A stretch of DNA of 64,000 bases from Halisarca cf. caerulea (taxonomy: Eukaryota; Porifera; Demospongiae; Chondrillida; Halisarcidae): contig CAUJGJ010000003.1 of the NCBI GenBank assembly GCA_963170055.1, positions 1,012,344 through 1,076,343 of the forward strand. Direction: 5' to 3'. Shown in pieces: positions 1 to 12,122 of the stretch; position 1 is the stretch's first letter; the number at the start of each line of letters is the position of its first letter. A program made the translations under genes and the position numbers. Below the pieces are notes generated by a model. That model searched no databases. It worked only from the letters and a program-made list of their open reading frames with translations, and had not been told where the DNA came from.

Positions 1-2836
1 GGTACCCTGAGAACACGCCGTGCAAACGATACGATTTAGCAACTTAGCAAAAGTGATTGGTACTGTACCACATACACTGAAATTTTGCAGAATGCAACTT
101 TATCAATTTTTGTGGACTGGAAGCCATGTATAAAAACTTAGGTCGAGCTCTTGTGCTATAACCAAAATGGCCATCAAAAAGGGACTTGAGAAGCACTGCT
201 ATGCCTTAGTTCTTTTATTCAATTAATGGCTTTCATCCACAAACAGAGCGGAAAGTTTATATCCGCAAAATTAAAAAAAAGGGGAAATTGAGAAAAAGAG
301 TATAGTACACTACAATACAATACCCTCTTATGACAAAATTACTGAAATTACAGAAAGATGATAAAGCAACAGGCACATATGCTAATAGCACACCCCACCA
401 ACTACTATAACATTGGCAGTAATCTAATGGGATACATTATATTGCAAATTTGTGAAAAATACTTCCATAAAAGATTGTACTAGCTACATGTAAAACAGGG
501 GATATGAGGTCCAAATTATTGCTTGTCTGCAAACCTGAGGTGAGTACAATCTTATCTGGGAGAGAAACTGTGGCATACCTTCAGCCAGTATGACTATACC
601 CTTTCAAACATGGCTGATGAAATTCTTGAAGTAAAACTATGTGCGGTACTTCCCATTGTAATTTTAACAATGACTGTCTATTCATTACATCTTCATTCAT
701 CATTTGATTAGGGTTCATTCAAGCCTTCGTTCTGATCGATCACATGATATAGTGGAAGCATCGTAATGCACAAGCAGATGATGAAGTATTATGCATACAG
801 ACAAACGTTTTGGTTTATTCTAACTAATATGTGAAAGTATGAATTCTCTATCTAATCAGAATAAACAGGTCTTATTCTCAGATCCTGAATCTACTAGCTT
901 CAGAAGGCCACTACGTTACGAAGCTGAGGATATTGTATTTCTTGAAGAAACTTAAAGATATGGACACCATTACCAGAAAAGCGGGAACTGACAGAAAGCC
1001 CATGAAGACCCGAGCTATCCTGGACTTCATTGCCAGTGGGATAGCCAAGGATGGCTTTCAAAGAAATTCATATTGAAGAAAATAAACTCATTTCGCCAAC
1101 TTGTGGAACAATCTGAAGAATCGCTCACTAAGTTGAACCAATGACATCTTCAAAGAAGTTGCATAAATTTTTAAAGTGTCGTATTACGACACCATGGGTT
1201 CAATCGTTCATTCACTCGTTCATTCTGCATGTGTTTGCCCTTTGTCATTCGTTCACTCATTTGTTTGTTCATAACAAATTGTTGAAACTACTATGGAAAG
1301 TACCGTATGAAAGGGTGTGTGGATAAACTATTCCAAGTCTTATAACAAATTAAGCCTAAGGGAGCCTAGGACCTAATCTAAAGTTGAGGGTGTAATCAGT
1401 TATACATATAAATAACATTGTTAAAGACAAAGAATTTAGCAGTGACTCTGTTAATGAGAGCTGTAGAGATAGTAAGAATAAAGTCAATTTTGCAGCCCTT
1501 CCATTGAGCCAATGGTGGGTATACAGCAGCAAAGAACATACGTAGAGTGCACAACCTCCGCAACAGTGCTGTGTGACCGATAGTAGATCACAATGTAATA
1601 TACAAAAAGAAAAATCACACATGTATGCATGGTACTCACATAACCAGTACCAACTGCATCTCTTAAAAAAGGGTACTTCATGATCAGTCTTCTCGATGTA
1701 AATTCACAAAAATTGCGAGAGGGTCTGCTACCATATGTATACATGTGTACGACCAGGTCCCGTACAAGTGCATTACGAGCTTTTGGTGTAATGCTTTTCT
1801 TCCGGATGCATGTCATGATTTCTGCTCTCCAGGTGTCTGGGATTGCAAAGCTTTTCGGAATACCACTACGATCGCTTCTCCCTGATGACGAGGCACTGGT
1901 TTCGGATACACAGTCTACATCTGATAAAAGATTTTGAGACAAGCCAATCGGAGAAGAAAGTGTTGATGGAGTTGATCCCACTAGAGCTTGTTGACTGGAT
2001 GTCATAAGGGATGGGTGGATTACGTCAGTCTCTTCTTTCAATTTCTACAATGTCATGTACCGAATATACAAAAATATATTAAACATAGATTAAAAACCCT
2101 ATTACATAATGGGTTACAAGTATTAGTTGTGTCCCTCTTAAGTAGGATGTACAGCTAATACAAGCACACCTTTTCTTAATCATCAAGGGTATTAGCCACC
2201 AGTGATTGCATGTATACCTGCACATCATGCTTGGGAGCTAGGGACACAACTAACTTGTGTCATGGGATGGCACTAATGAATTTGTATCATACATTGTCCT
2301 GTGATCTTGTGCAATGGTAAGAGAAGAAAGTTAATTGACTGTTAGTTAATTTTTAATGGCTTGATTGCAATGTGCTGTATATAGAGCTGAATTGCAAGTG
2401 CGATAGGGATCAAAAAAAAGTTTACAATGCAATCTGTATTACTGTGCGGAATCATCCGAGTCTGCGTAATAACAGAGAATACCGTAATTAAGTAGCATAA
2501 TTACGTAGTGATACTTGGCTCTGTTGTGCCTTTGGGAAGTCTTTCTGTGCTCCTCAAACATTGGTTAAACTTCGACATTGTTTTCAGCATGCCTTTGAAC
2601 ACACATTGGCCGACCAACGTGGAAAATTCTTGGCCAATGTCGTAACTTACTAGTTCGGCAAGTCACACATCAAAACGGAAATATTCTCTTTATCTGATCA
2701 AAACACTAAACCATGCATTCTCCTTAGCAAAATGGGAACGATCTTGGAGATAAAAGCTTATGGCTACGTATGTACGGTACTAATCACTTAAAAGTTGCTA
2801 AATCGTATCGTTTGCACGGCGTGTTCTCAGAGTACC
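1..2836. mobile_element. Segment bounded by ~61-bp inverted repeats
   Basis: Positions 1-62 and 2776-2836 are near-identical inverted copies; the outer ends read GGTACCCTGAGAACACG and, on the other strand, GGTACTCTGAGAACACG. A third, truncated copy in the left-end orientation lies at about 3370-3412. This is what a TIR transposon looks like, but the left end coincides with the window edge, so a target duplication cannot be checked. The segment contains one exon of the SAM-domain gene (1640-2044, minus strand). It may therefore be part of a larger autonomous element rather than a simple nested insertion. Apart from that exon, 1-1639 and 2045-2775 show no convincing gene. Confidence 0.5.
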
Positions 2837-4618
2837 GTTTTCTCAGCGTCCCGTACATGTACGGTACGACAGAAAATATGGCCAAATTCAATTAAATATG
2901 GCTATTTTCGCATCACCTGGCGGGATAATAGCCACGCATTTGCCGAAAGCTTGATGAAACAATGCAAAGTATGGTATTGAATGTACGTATAACGGTTTAG
3001 TTATCCAAGTCGGTGTTGTTTTTCAGTCAATATGTGAATGAAAAGATTTGGTTTCGCGTATCAACCCGGGCCAGGAAAGACTGAAAGCGCCGACTATGCA
3101 GAAGCTTCTATAAACGAAGAAGGCCTATTAGCTAACATACTCGGAATTTGCAAGTTTCCACAGTGATATGAAGAAACAGAAATAATTCTTGACGAAGACA
3201 AGAAAAAAGACTAGATTTCTTCATAATATACCTTTCTCAATTCAAGGGGGAAACATTCTGAAGTCTTAACACTTTTTCGGTAGAAAATTAATCTCAAACA
3301 CTACGATTGAAACGTACAGTGTTCACGGTGTCTTTTTGTACTAAACGTAGCGTTTTCGAAACATATCGTCAGCGTGTAAACGATACGAATTAGCAACTTT
3401 TAAGTGATTGGTACTGTAGGTAGGCTACGAGCTGACAACAAGCAAAAATACCCGTCTACTCCACGGGTTTCTTTAGTGTCTTATGAAGAGCCATAATCAA
3501 CATCGATTGCCATTTTCCTTGATTTCAAAGACTTTGAAACTTAGTTAAAAGACTCAGTGAATGATATTTCCAAGGTCGTCACTATATGGCCATTTGGTCA
3601 TTGGTCAACATAATAAAATATGCACGTATCTAATATTAGTGTGCGTGACTCGTTGGCAATATAAACTTACGCAGCCCTAAATAATCTGTAATACGCAACG
3701 CAATACAGAGAGTAATTTTTCTGCAATACGCTGGACAATCACTGCATAAAACAATACATACTACTAAAATTAAATGCGAAATGTAAACTTTTTTTGATCC
3801 TTACCGTATACTGCATAGTTAATCGATTGGTTTGTATGGAGCTTTTACGAACCACATTCTCCCTTTGATCTGCCCACTTACCATGACACAATGTGTAAAT
3901 CCATGTAGTAGTGGTCATACCACACATGTCATAGACTAAATATTTATTAAGTACAGCTAATGTGCATACATTTATCTTTGAAAATCTGCAAGGTCTTCAC
4001 TTTAGATTTCCTTTAGAATTACTTAAAGAGTCGGCGTATTATACTGTAGCCATAAACACCTATAGTACAGGCAGCAGTCAGACCATTAACTAACCCCTGG
4101 CCGTAACAATCAATAATATTACATAGAATCGCAAAATAACACAATTTGCCTGTAATTCAAGTGGTAGTTCACATAAATATGGCTCAAAAATACTTCAATC
4201 CAATCAACAAAACCACTGTGACAGCATTCTCCTAAAATTGGAGGCCAAAATGACTTTAGAGAGAAAAAGTAGATTCCTTTGGCGCTAGGCTATATATGGT
4301 TACCTGCTGCAATCTTAATAGTTTCTTCACAACGCCAATTGGCTTTACAATTTCCTTTATGTCTCCTTCCGAACAGTCTAGAAAACTTTCACCGTCAATC
4401 TGATTACCTGGTGTGGTAAGAAAAGAAACCGCTACATTAGTGTATTGAGAAATAGTAGTTTAGGGTTAGGGTTAGGGTTAGGGTTAGGGTCAGACTCAGA
4501 CTAACCACTCAGACTAACTTTGAAAATCTAGCCACTCAGACTAACTTTGAAAATCTTCAGCTGTTTCTACTGGGATTCCGTTTGTTTTCAACCAATCCTT
4601 CAATTCACTCACATCCAT
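1640..4618 (-). CDS. SAM-domain protein of a DNA transposon (3' end not found)
   Basis: Three exons on the minus strand join in frame: 4618-4546, 4407-4304 and 2044-1640. The first starts at an ATG (MDVSELKDWL...) and ends at a GTTAGT donor in phase 1. The second follows an ACCAG acceptor and ends before GTAACC in phase 0. The third follows TTGTAG and ends before GTGAGT in phase 0. Exons 1-2 make a sterile alpha motif (DWLKTNGI, then IDGESFLDCSEGDIKEIV, then GVVKKLLRLQ). SAM domains mediate protein-protein contacts. Exon 3 ends in a conserved-looking block (IPDTWRAEI, RNALVRDLVVHMY, KYPFLRDAVGTGY) that I associate with transposon-linked SAM proteins of fish and invertebrates. The downstream exon(s) and stop were not identified. 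The head-to-head neighbour at 4701 is a transposase-like gene, so the two probably belong to one element. Confidence 0.6.
2837..4303. other. Intron 2 of the SAM gene, no other gene seen
   Basis: No convincing coding exon on either strand. It holds the partial end-repeat copy at ~3370-3412 and otherwise AT-rich sequence without obvious tandem structure. Confidence 0.4.
4460..4489 (+). repeat. Interstitial telomere-type repeat (TTAGGG)5
   Basis: Five perfect TTAGGG units lie inside intron 1 of the minus-strand SAM gene. A short tandem duplication (ACTCAGACTAACTTTGAAAA, twice) follows at about 4507-4555. TTAGGG is the usual animal telomere unit. Here unique sequence continues on both sides, so this is an interstitial tract and not a chromosome end. 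Confidence 0.9.
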
Positions 4619-4700
4619 TCTTGGTCCTTCGGAGATTCGCGCACGCGCCAAATGAACACGCGACTAGAACTATTTTAAAGTATGACGTTATTCATATAAA
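4619..4700. promoter_or_regulatory. Putative bidirectional promoter
   Basis: Only 82 bp separate the ATG of the SAM gene (4618, minus) and the ATG of the C2H2/TNP2-like gene (4701, plus). The interval is locally GC-richer (GCGCACGCGCC) and then AT-rich. A shared divergent promoter is inferred from geometry; no core element is certain. Confidence 0.5.
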
Positions 4701-5532
4701 ATGGCCGAAAGTATAGAGGAAGATCCCGAGATTGGCGTTAACCGACCAGGTGGAGTATTTCGCTCGTGTTCGTTTTGCAAGCTTTGTTTTCAAGATATTC
4801 GCAACTGGCTCAGCCATATACGATTAGTGCACGGCAGTGACCCAGATTTTTCAATGCAGTGCGGTATAGATGGTTGTTCCAATATCTTCAGAACGTTTTC
4901 AGGCTTCAACACTCACGTGTATCGATACCATCGAGATAAAGTCTGCAAGGAACCTGTTGACACACCTCAGGAAGTTGACATAGTCGTATTGCGGCCACCT
5001 GTTAACGATGATGATTATTCTGCCGGCGCTGGTAGCCGCTTACTTCATCTGGCGGAGTTCAATGACGATGAAAGTAGTGCTCACGTTCTGGAGGCTGATG
5101 TTGCACAATTATTAGGTGAAGACTCAGAAGAACAGAAGAAGGCTACTGCACTGTTTCTTCTTGAAATGAGAGAGAAATTTGCCGTTTCTCAAGTTGCCAT
5201 CAATGGTATTGTCACGGGATGTGAGAAGCTTTTCACCCATTTAACAGAAAGGATTGAGGCTGGCGTGATGCACCATTTGTCCAAAAGTGGAGTGGACACT
5301 GAAAATATACCAGACGTAAAAGCTTTTTTCACTGGGCTACAAAGTCCATTTGTTGGTTTAACATCTGATTTTCTACAACACAAGTATTACAGGGATCAAT
5401 TTGGATTAATTGTGAGACTCAGTGTAAATTTTTCTATGATAATGCTGATTCTAATGTATAGAAATACCTTGCATGCATCATAGAGAGTGATTACCCACCC
5501 CCACGCACACACACACATGCACACACACACAT

Positions 5533-5605
<73 letters not shown>

Positions 5606-7626
5606 GATATTATGCTATAAGTTAAACTTGTATCATCATGTATACATGTGTATATTTATAAAACTACATACAATATATTATACTGAGTTTCATGCATAGT
5701 TAGTATTTGTATGCTACCTTTATATAGGAACCTACTGAAAAACCTTTAGGACATGCGTCATATGTATGTACTGGAACTGGCAATAAACGTAGGCAGGTAT
5801 TGAGCCAAGACAAGTTTTATTATGTGTCAATTTTAGAATCTCTGAAAGCATTACTTCAGAATGAAGAAGTTTTCCAAGAAATTGGCATTGACCGTAAGTC
5901 CAAGGATGGCATTTTAAGAGACTTTTGTGATGGCAAAATATGTCGAAGCCACCCTCTATTCAGCACAGAGAACAATGCACTCCAACTTATTGCCTATTAT
6001 GATGACCTTGAAGTATGCAATCCCTTAGGAGCTGCTGCCAAGCAACACAAAATTGGTGCTTTCTTCTTCTTCCTGGCCAACGTTCATCCTTGTTTTCGCT
6101 CCAGTCTAAAATTTTCTCAGCTGTTTGCTATTGCAAAAACATCTGATATCAGGTCACATGGTATTGATTCAGTACTACAGCCATTTATATCAGATTTGCA
6201 AACACTGGCGAATGAAGGGATAACATTTAGTGTAAAAGGCAAAGTGCATACCTTCAAAGGTTGCTTGTTGGCCTTTTTGGCAGATAATTTAGCCAGTCAT
6301 TCCCTTGGTGGTTTTAAAGAATCTATGGGGTTTGCCTTTAGGTTTTGCCGCAAATGTCTTGCAACTAAAGAGCAAAGTCAAAAAGCTTTTACTTCCTCAA
6401 TGTTTGAAGCACGTACTCCTCAGAAACACATCCAACAGTGTTCACTCCTTGAGGGTCCTCTAAAAGAACATTATTCAACAACATATGGGATCAATCGGAA
6501 TTCAATCTTGAATCAAGTTCCGAACTTCTCTGTAGTAACTGGACTAAGTCATGATATTATGCACGACCTTTTTGAAGGCGTAGTCCCCCTGGAAATGAAA
6601 CTGTTGCTTGCACACTGCATTGATATGAAATACTTTTCACTACATGAACTGAATGAAAAGATTTGTGCTTTTGACTTTGGCTACAGCAATGTATCTGACA
6701 AACCTGGCATACTGGACAGCTCTGTTCTGAATTCCACCGGAGGGAAGATTAGATTAACAGCAGCAAGTATGTGGCTATTATCCCGCACATTGCCTCTGAT
6801 AATAGGGGTGAATGTTCCCGCTAGTGACCCAAATTGGCGTTGTTATTGCATTTTACTGAAGATTATAGATATCTGTACTTCACTTGAGTGTAGCGAGGAG
6901 ACAGTTGCTTTTTTGGGCACCCTAATTGAGGAACACCATGCAGCTTTTGTGTGTCTATATGGTGAAATTCTCACACCTAAGATGCATTACATGGTGCACT
7001 ATCCGGAGCAAATTCTAAACTTTGGGCCCATAATATTTTCTTGGTGCATGCGCTTGGAAGCCAAGCTGAAGTTGTGTAAGCGGGTAGCACGATTTGGAAA
7101 CTTCAAAAACATTTGTTTTTCAGTAGCACACAGTCACCAACGATGGATTTGTCTACAAATTCAGGATAGTTCCTTTTTCAAGATATTCCCAGAATGTGGG
7201 GGTAATACCACTGTTCGAGTGTGCACTACAGAAGATCTTCATATTCAGGAAGCTGTTCACAAATTAGGTATTCATATGCAAGAGAGCAGACGTGTTATCC
7301 ATCCAGCATGGGTGAAATTACAAAGCTCTGTTTTCAAAAAGGCAGGTATTGTAATTGTCAGCTTATGCAATGGCGTTCCTGTGTTCGGAAAAATTGTTGA
7401 CATTGTGGTCTTCAATTCTGATATAGATAGTATATGTTTGGTAGTGCATTTGTTTATCACTGAATATTTTGATGAACACTTCCATGCTTTTTGTGTGAAG
7501 CCAACACTGCAAGTAGATGTTTTAAAATTGTCATCTTTAATATATCCTTTTGTTTTACATACACATTCATTTAGTCCTGTAAGTACACATAAGTTCATTG
7601 CTTTAAAGTATGGTCTTGGTGTGTAA
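4701..7626 (+). CDS. C2H2 zinc-finger, TNP2-like transposase candidate
   Basis: Two exons: 4701-5411 (donor GTGAGA after ...DQFGLI) and 5728-7626 (acceptor TTTATATAG, then EPTEKPLGHASY). The joined frame gives about 869 residues with no internal stop. Residues ~20-80 hold two C2H2-type fingers (CSFCKLC...H....H and CGIDGC...H....H), which should bind DNA. The exon 2 product contains blocks such as ILRDFCDGKICRSHPLFS, YYDDLEVCNPLG, SHDIMHDLFEGVVPLEMK and PKMHYMVHYPEQIL followed by SWCMRLEAK. From memory these match a family of intact, high-copy transposon proteins in fish and invertebrates. The HD(L)FEGVVP and KMHYMVHYP blocks recall TNP2/Transposase_21 proteins of CMC elements. Catalytic residues are not assigned. 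The intron carries a (CA)n tract. An intact frame suggests a young or still active element, or a domesticated gene. Confidence 0.75.
5503..5603. repeat. (CA)n microsatellite in the intron
   Basis: A roughly 100-bp, nearly pure CA dinucleotide tract inside the single intron of the zinc-finger/TNP2-like gene, starting with a few interrupted units. Confidence 0.95.
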
Positions 7627-7755
7627 ATCATGTATTCTAAATCAGAGTCTTGTTTAATTTGACAACTTACCGTAATCACTTCGTTGAGAACCATGCATAC
7701 TTATATATTATTATAATAATTATCATAATTGCATAAAAATCGGGACAACAAACTT

Positions 7756-7761
7756 AATAAA
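7756..7761 (+). terminator. AATAAA poly(A) signal
   Basis: AATAAA lies about 130 bp after the stop codon of the TNP2-like gene, in AT-rich DNA. Up to about 8020 the sequence shows no other gene. Confidence 0.5.
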
Positions 7762-8719
7762 AGCATGAATCTAATTTAAAATTTAAAGGAAAAATTTGTT
7801 AATACAACAAAGATTAAAATGTTTGAAATAACTAAAGTATCTGCTGTTTCAACTACCTGTGGTCAATATGAACAAATATTGTTTATTATAATTAGCTTAT
7901 TTTTAAAATAACCAGACAGCATTAAAGTAAAACTCAAATGGTTGATGTAACTAATAGAAAAATATGTAAAACAACAATAATTGTTAATTTAACTAATCTA
8001 TTTTTGCTGTGCACTCTACACTGTACACTATACTACTGCTCCCTCTCTACACTGTACACTACGTATACTACTGCTCCCTCTCCATACTGTACACTATACT
8101 ACTGCTCCCTCTCTATTGTACACTGTACTACTGCTCCCTCTCTATATACTGTACACTGTACTTCTGCTCCCCCTCTGTACTGTACACTATACTACTGCTC
8201 CTTCTCTACACTGTACACTATACTACTGCTCCCTCTCTATACTGTACACTTTACTACTGCTCCCTCTCTACACTGTACACTATACTACTGCTCCCTCTCT
8301 ACACTGTACACTATACTACTGCTTCCTCTCTACACTGTACACTATACTACTGCTCCCTCTTTACACTGTACACTATACTACTGCTCCTTCTCTATACTGT
8401 ACACTATACTACTGCTCCCTCTCTATACTGTACTCTATACTACTGCTCCCTCTCTATATATACTGTACACTATACTACTGCTCCCTCTCTATTTTACACT
8501 ATACTACTGCTCCCCCTCTGTACTGTACACTATACTACTGCTCCCTCTCTATACTGTACACTATACTACTGCTCCCTCTCTACACTGTACACTATACTAC
8601 TGCTCCCTCTTTACACTTTACACTATACTACTGCTCCCTCTCTATACTGTACACTATACTACTGCTCCCTCTCTACACTGTACACTATACTACTGCTCCC
8701 TCTCTATACCGTACACTAT

Positions 8720-9426
8720 GGCGGCGTTTACACTAGAACGTTTCTGTGCGAATCCGTTTACGATTGGTGTGTCCCTGTATCGTTTTCGACCCGTTTACAC
8801 ACAGCGTTTTTGGAAAACGCACGAATTTAGAAACAACTATAGCCACGGGATGTGCACTTGACGTCTACCGCACGGCAAAAGTAATAATTTTGTTATTTGA
8901 GTAGAAGTCACTATTCTGTACTTCTACTATGCTCAAATCGTCGGGAAAGGAAGAGTTTCGTTGGAATGGCGAGGAAGCGACACTTTTTTTAACAGTAACG
9001 CATCAGTCTAAGGTTTACTCTATCGAGTCTCCGGATAACCTAACGGTTGGAAGCACTGACACAATCAAAGTATTATATTCGGAGTCTGAGGTATCCCATT
9101 TCGCCGAATACGAAGAGAAGAGTACTGGGGTTGTACAAGGCAATCAGGTTCGTAAAAAACTAGAAGGAATACGCTAAGACGGCCATCTTCAATGGAGGAT
9201 CACATGACATTCTGCTGACCGACGTCATCGTTCTCAACTGTAGCATCGTTTTCGCCGTTTACACACGAATTTCTTTGTTGCGTTTTCAGAGGTATCCACT
9301 TTGGTTTGCGGATTCAAAAGTTATCGTTTTGGGTTGTCGTTTTCAGCGTTTTAGTGTAAACGATAAGGCAAAATGGAATCAAAATGTTCCGTTTTCATGT
9401 GAAAACGTTCTAGTGTAAACGCCGCC
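8720..9426. mobile_element. 707-bp TIR element in the minisatellite, TSD TAT
   Basis: The ends are inverted repeats (GGCGGCGTTTACACTAGAAC at the left, its complement at the right) and match for about 24 bp. Direct TAT copies flank it (8717-8719, 9427-9429). The intact satellite unit reads CACTATACTACTG, so TAT occurs once in the empty site and the 3-bp duplication is certain. The interior repeats short CGTTTACAC-like motifs near both ends. A 3-bp TSD fits PIF/Harbinger-type elements. It is a non-autonomous or deleted copy. Confidence 0.9.
8929..9177 (+). pseudogene. Short transposon protein remnant
   Basis: An 82-residue open frame (MLKSSGKEEFRWNGEEATLF...) inside the TIR element. The FRWNGEEATLFLTVTHQ stretch resembles the F-W-x-(D/E)-x-E-x-x-LL start of DNA-binding domains found in transposon-linked proteins. 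No transposase core is present. It is probably a leftover of the autonomous parent. Confidence 0.4.
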
Positions 9427-10488
9427 TATACTACTGCTCCCTCTCTACACTGTACACTATACTACTGCTCCCTCTCCATACTGTACACTACTGCTCCCTC
9501 TCTATACTGCACACTATACTACTGCTCCCTCTCTACACTTTACACTATACTATTGCTCCCTCTCTACACTGTACACTGTACTACTGCTCCCTCTCCACAC
9601 TTTACACTATACTACTGCTCCCTCTCTACACTGTACACTACACTACTGCTCCCTCTCTACACTGTACACTATACTACTGCTCCCTCTCTACACTGTACAC
9701 TATACTACTGCTCCCCCTCTGTACTGTACACTATACTACTGCTCCCTCTCTATACTGTACACTATACTACTGCTCCCTCTTTACACTTTACACTATACTA
9801 CTGCTCCCTCTCTATACTGTACACTATACTACTGCTCCCTCTCTACACTGTACACTATACTACTGCTCCCTCTCTACACTGTACACTATACTACTGCTCC
9901 CTCTCTATACTGTACACTTTACTACTGCTCCCTCTTTACACTTTACACTATACTACTGCTCCCTCTCTACACTGTACACTATACTACTGCTCCCTCTCTA
10001 TACTGTACACTATACTACTGCTCCCTCTCTATACTGTACACTATACTACTGTTCCCTCTCTATACTGTACACTATACTACTGCTCCCTCTCTATACTGTA
10101 CACTATACTACTGTTCCCTCTCTATACTGTACACTATACTACTGCTCCCTCTCTATACTGTACACTATACTACTGCTCCCTCTCTATACTGTACACTATA
10201 CTACTGTTCCCTCTCTATACTGTACACTATACTACTGCTCCCTCTCTATACTGTACACTATACTACTGCTCCCTCTCTATACTGTACACTATACTACTAC
10301 TCCTCCCTCGTTGAACTACTTTTTCACTTTAACTGAAATTTCTGTGTATTGTACTGTGTGTTCTGTAGTGATGAGGTGAAGCCATACAGTGACACTTTTG
10401 CTCTTGTTGCACTCAGTGTTTATGTAACCTCCATGCTGTTCAGACCTTACACGCTCCTATGTCATGGATGTATCCACCTCTTTTGTAG

Positions 10489-10658
10489 TCATCATCTTGT
10501 GCTATTGGAGTGGGTTGATTTTTGATGAAGAGTGTGAAAGAGTTTCCTCAATGGATGATCCTGAGTGGAGGACTCAGCTGAAGGCATTGCACAATAAGGA
10601 CATCCATGATGTGCTACATGGGAGGTGGAAGAAGTACTATCACAGGCAGGAAAACAGG
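10489..10658 (+). CDS. Candidate coding exon, helical domain, copy 1
   Basis: An exon bounded by TTTTGTAG and a weak GTACTG donor. It encodes 56 codons in phase 1-0 (ILCYWSGLIFDEECERVSSM..., DPEWRTQLKALHNKDIHDVL). An in-frame ATG at 10464 would allow a first-exon reading instead. A diverged copy at 57539-57708 keeps the same frame and length, which argues for real coding sequence. The (S/N)GL(I/L)..EE pattern recalls exon 3 of the gene at 43377 and CARD-like helices, but I cannot assign the fold. It may be an upstream exon of the GTPase-CARD gene at 21343. Confidence 0.5.
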
Positions 10659-10848
10659 GTACTGATATATGTTAGAGCAGTCAATTTGTTCTGTCACTGT
10701 AACTGGACACAAATCAATATCACACGTTTGTAGGAGCCAGGATCAGGGGAACCAGGGAAATCAGGAGAGGGGTTTTAGGTGGAAGGGTGTATACTGTATG
10801 GTAATGTGTATCGAGTTCTATGTACTACACAAGTGTAGGTTGTGTGCT

Positions 10849-11492
10849 GTGAGGTGGTGTTACTACACAGGTGGATGGTGTGACGTGGGTGGTGTTACTA
10901 CACAGGTGGATGGTGTGAGGTGGTGTTACTACACAGGTGGATGTTGTGAGGTAGTGTTACTACACAGGTGGATGGTGTGAGGTGGTGTTACTACACAGGT
11001 GGATGGTGTGAGGTGCATGGTGTTACTACACAGGTGGATGGTGTGAGGTGGTGTTACTACACAGGTGGATGGTGTGAGGTGGTGTTACTACACAGGTGGA
11101 TGTTGTGAGGTGGTGTTACTACACAGGTGGATGGTGTGAGGTGGTGTTACTACACAGGTGGATGTTGTGAGGTAGTGTTACTACACAGGTGGATGGTGTG
11201 TGGTGGTGTTACTACACAGGTGGATGGTGTGAGGTGGTGTTACTACACAGGTGGATGGTGTGAGGTGGTGTTACTACACAGGTGGATGGTGTGAGGTGGT
11301 GTTACTACACAGGTGGATGGTGTGAGGTGGTGTTACTACACAGGTGGATGGTGTGAGGTGGTGTTACCACACAGGTGGATGGTATGAGGTGGTGTTACTA
11401 CACAGGTGGATGGTGTGAGGTGGTGTTACTACACAGGTGGATGGTGTGAGGTGGTGTTACTACACAGGTGGATGGTGTGAGATGGTGTTACT
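10849..11492. repeat. 31-bp minisatellite array B, copy 1
   Basis: About 20 tandem units of 31 bp containing GTGTTACTACACAGGTGGAT. Its paralogue is at 57750-58190. Confidence 0.95.
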
Positions 11493-12122
11493 AGCTTAGT
11501 GGTGTATATATGCACCATGCACTATATGTATGTTGATGTTATTTACAAAAATGTAATTTTCTTTTGAACCCACTTTGAAGCCTTATAGCTAGCATCTTGC
11601 TCTCTGCCTTTTCCACTGAATCTGTTTTGATGTATTATTGTAATGAATGTTGAACTGTACAGCTACCACATAGAGTGCTCAGAGAAAAGTAGCATTGTAT
11701 TTTGTGAGTGTTGTAAGAGAGTTTATATGGCATTATCTGGTGATGTACTGAATGCAGACATGAATGATGGGGTGTCGTATCAGCTTTTGAAATAGCAGCC
11801 ATTTTATCTTCACTCTGAAAGACTAGTGTACATAACATATCTGACTTATGTCATTTGATCCAAACAATGCACACAGTTAAGTTCAGTGTTGGTGTTGAGG
11901 TATATGTTATTTGAGGGAAAGTACTATAGCACCCACATTGTAGAGTACATGCTTACATGAGTGTCTTGGTCCTCAAGCTGTTGGGGGTGATGTGAAGTGT
12001 ACATGTACATGGTTGTGAAATGGAATATTTTAACTTAGTTCGAGTGGATTTGATTGGCCAGCGTGGCTTGGTGGAACACTGTTAAATGAACCTCAAAACA
12101 CTCTTCAATGATGTGCATATTA
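11493..12122. other. Non-coding block shared with 58191-58811
   Basis: No exon is visible. The sequence is closely similar to 58191-58811 (for example CAGCTACCACATAGAGTGCT in both), showing that it belongs to a segmental duplication. Confidence 0.7.

Larger units (their letters stand above)
8025..10305. repeat. 31-bp minisatellite array A, copy 1
   Basis: Tandem units of 31 bp containing ACTATACTACTGCTCCCTCT, with point and short length variants. Because 31 is not a multiple of 3, all three forward frames stay open and read as a 31-residue cycle; these are not real proteins. The array is split at 8720-9426 by a TIR element. A related array lies at 56773-57375. Confidence 0.95.

Noticed and set aside
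955..1062. A plus-strand coding fragment reading KDMDTITRKAGTDRKPMKTR
   Set aside because: The composition looks protein-like, but the frame is short, lacks splice signals and lies opposite to the SAM gene direction.
4460..4489. A chromosome end
   Set aside because: Unique and coding sequence continues on both sides; five units are far too few for a telomere.
7272..7694. A minus-strand 140-codon frame over the TNP2-like gene
   Set aside because: It lies antisense to a well-supported coding exon and has no family resemblance.
8009..8861. Long open frames of 200-300 codons over the 31-bp satellite (also 9553-10314, 56773-57381)
   Set aside because: All three forward frames are open because the unit lacks stops and its length is not a multiple of three. 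The products are a meaningless 31-residue cycle.
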